From Coffea arabica (lineage: Eukaryota > Streptophyta > Magnoliopsida > Gentianales > Rubiaceae), in NCBI RefSeq assembly GCF_036785885.1, contig NC_092329.1, forward strand, positions 1,426,001 through 1,490,000: a stretch of DNA of 64,000 bases. Reading direction: 5' to 3'. Both the position numbers and the translations under genes were made by a program. Below are positions 63,601-64,000 of this stretch, one piece after another (position 1 is the stretch's first letter; each line of letters starts with the position of its first letter). Under the pieces are notes generated by a model, which did no database searches, was not told the origin of the DNA, and saw only the letters and a program-made list of their open reading frames with translations.

Positions 63601-63877
63601 TCTTGGCAACTCTTTCTGTTTGCTGGCGGGTATTCACCTGCAAGTGCAAGCAGAGCCAAGATTGAGCAAGAAACTACTGAAATGCTGGGACAAGTTCTGC
63701 AGCTTTTTGTCTGTACGAGTTCGTGGCGATAAGACAAATAAAATAACCAAGGTCACTAATCCTAGTGTCTATGGATGCCAGGGTGAAGAGGGAAACCGTT
63801 TGGAGAGGGTAAGTGATTATCTGAGCGATGATACCTCCGCCTGCACCTGCCAGCCCATTGACGACGGCGTTCGACAT
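54679..63877 (-). CDS. PXN: Peroxisomal NAD carrier PXN, complete
   Basis: Eleven exons join in frame into 363 residues: 63797-63877, 63530-63637, 63351-63425, 59966-60096, 59692-59746, 58867-59016, 57920-57988, 57733-57840, 57396-57464, 55582-55636 and 54679-54869, all GT/AG. The product matches Arabidopsis At2g39970 (PXN, 331 residues), a mitochondrial-carrier-family protein of the peroxisome membrane that imports NAD in exchange mainly for AMP. Three carrier repeats are visible through TYPLQTVNTRQQ, TNPIWVLVTRMQ and TYPLLVVKSRLQ, which deviate from the canonical PxDxxK signature as in other PXN proteins. Other landmarks are the N-terminal NGLAGAGGGIIAQ and MSTKIVQSV near the end. Start 63877 (MSNAVVNG) fits homologues better than the in-frame upstream ATG at 63982. 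Residues about 36-60, with HQPPPVAGG, differ from Arabidopsis and make the loop longer. Intron 3 is 3.25 kb and carries foreign DNA. Confidence 0.95.
60600..62080. other. Probable mitochondrial DNA insertion (NUMT) in PXN intron 3
   Basis: This stretch is richer in GC and in short purine-rich phrases than the surrounding intron. Examples are GGGAGTAACCCGAAGCC, GAAGTATCCCGAGGGCCCC and AAGGCGAGCGAAGCAAGGGG, which resemble plant mitochondrial intergenic DNA. A block of about 70 bp occurs twice, at about 60626-60695 and 61341-61410, with some divergence. No complete mitochondrial gene is recognised. The identification is by style of sequence only, and borders are approximate. Confidence 0.45.
62541..62702 (+). 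pseudogene. LINE-type RNase H domain fragment in PXN intron 3
   Basis: The plus-strand frame reads PPAKHWSLVVK, then TGA at 62574-62576, then SKPSLGRWKLNTDASVSS, and later SGGGLLCDHEGRLVFAF. This is the start of the plant retroelement RNase H-like domain (RVT_3 type), where WKLNTDGS and GGGGxxRDxxG are conserved. The first catalytic Asp is the D of NTDAS. The TGA stands where a Trp is usual, and the frame stops soon after 62702. It is a short dead fragment of a LINE or related non-LTR element, antisense to PXN. Confidence 0.7.
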
Positions 63878-64000
63878 TGTATCAGCTATTTCCCTTCCAC
63901 TTCCTACGAGTTTTGTGAGTTCAATAACTCGCTGCTGCGAGTGATGGACGTTCCCTTTATCCGGTGGAAGAACAAAATGCATTTCGCGAACAAGCCCAGT
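63878..64000 (-). promoter_or_regulatory. 5' leader region of PXN
   Basis: The sequence upstream of the chosen PXN start runs to the window edge and is open in the same frame from ATG 63982. It probably holds the 5' UTR. No promoter element can be assigned because the window ends here. Confidence 0.4.

Overview
The window is nuclear DNA of a flowering plant, probably a eudicot. The evidence is the Arabidopsis-type telomere repeat TTTAGGG, two multi-exon plant genes for chloroplast and peroxisomal proteins, a decayed plastid 16S rRNA insertion, a chromovirus-type solo LTR and hAT-type DNA transposons. Most of the window is repeats. Only two complete genes were found, both on the minus strand in the rightmost 15 kb.

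The dominant structure is a head-to-head telomere junction. The array (TTTAGGG)n runs from about 37390 to 42322 and flips at 42323 into (CCCTAAA)n, which runs to 47329. Each arm is about 5 kb (roughly 700 units) and almost free of variants. This is the orientation expected if the right end of one chromosome were joined to the left end of another. It is either a very young end-to-end fusion or an assembly join of two chromosome ends. The three irregular units do not mirror each other around the centre, so a fold-back of one telomere is unlikely.

Left of the junction (1-37389) is a repeat-rich subtelomere. Positions 1-8139 are AT-rich and hold no recognisable gene, but include a plastid 16S fragment. 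From 8140 a unit of about 12.8 kb occurs twice in tandem, starting at 8140 and at 20974, with only about a dozen substitutions noticed between copies. Each copy holds three remnants of a GRAM-domain (WBP2-like) gene, a 3.24-kb solo LTR with a 5-bp target duplication, a 0.88-kb hAT-type element inside a short telomere-repeat tract, and the start of a larger hAT-type element in the same kind of tract. The second copy runs into an almost complete 3.3-kb hAT-type element (33728-37045). A TTGAGGG-rich variant zone then grades into the pure telomere array. The tandem duplication junction shows 5 bp of microhomology (CTTGA) inside this hAT element.

Right of the junction (47330-64000) the telomere stops abruptly. 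About 2 kb further on lies a complete seven-exon gene for the plastoglobule kinase ABC1K3 (49306-53185, 724 residues). Upstream of it is a 1.1-kb terminal-inverted-repeat element. Next comes a complete eleven-exon gene for the peroxisomal NAD carrier PXN (54679-63877, 363 residues). The large third intron of PXN contains probable mitochondrial DNA and a LINE RNase H fragment. The two genes share orientation but no evident pathway.
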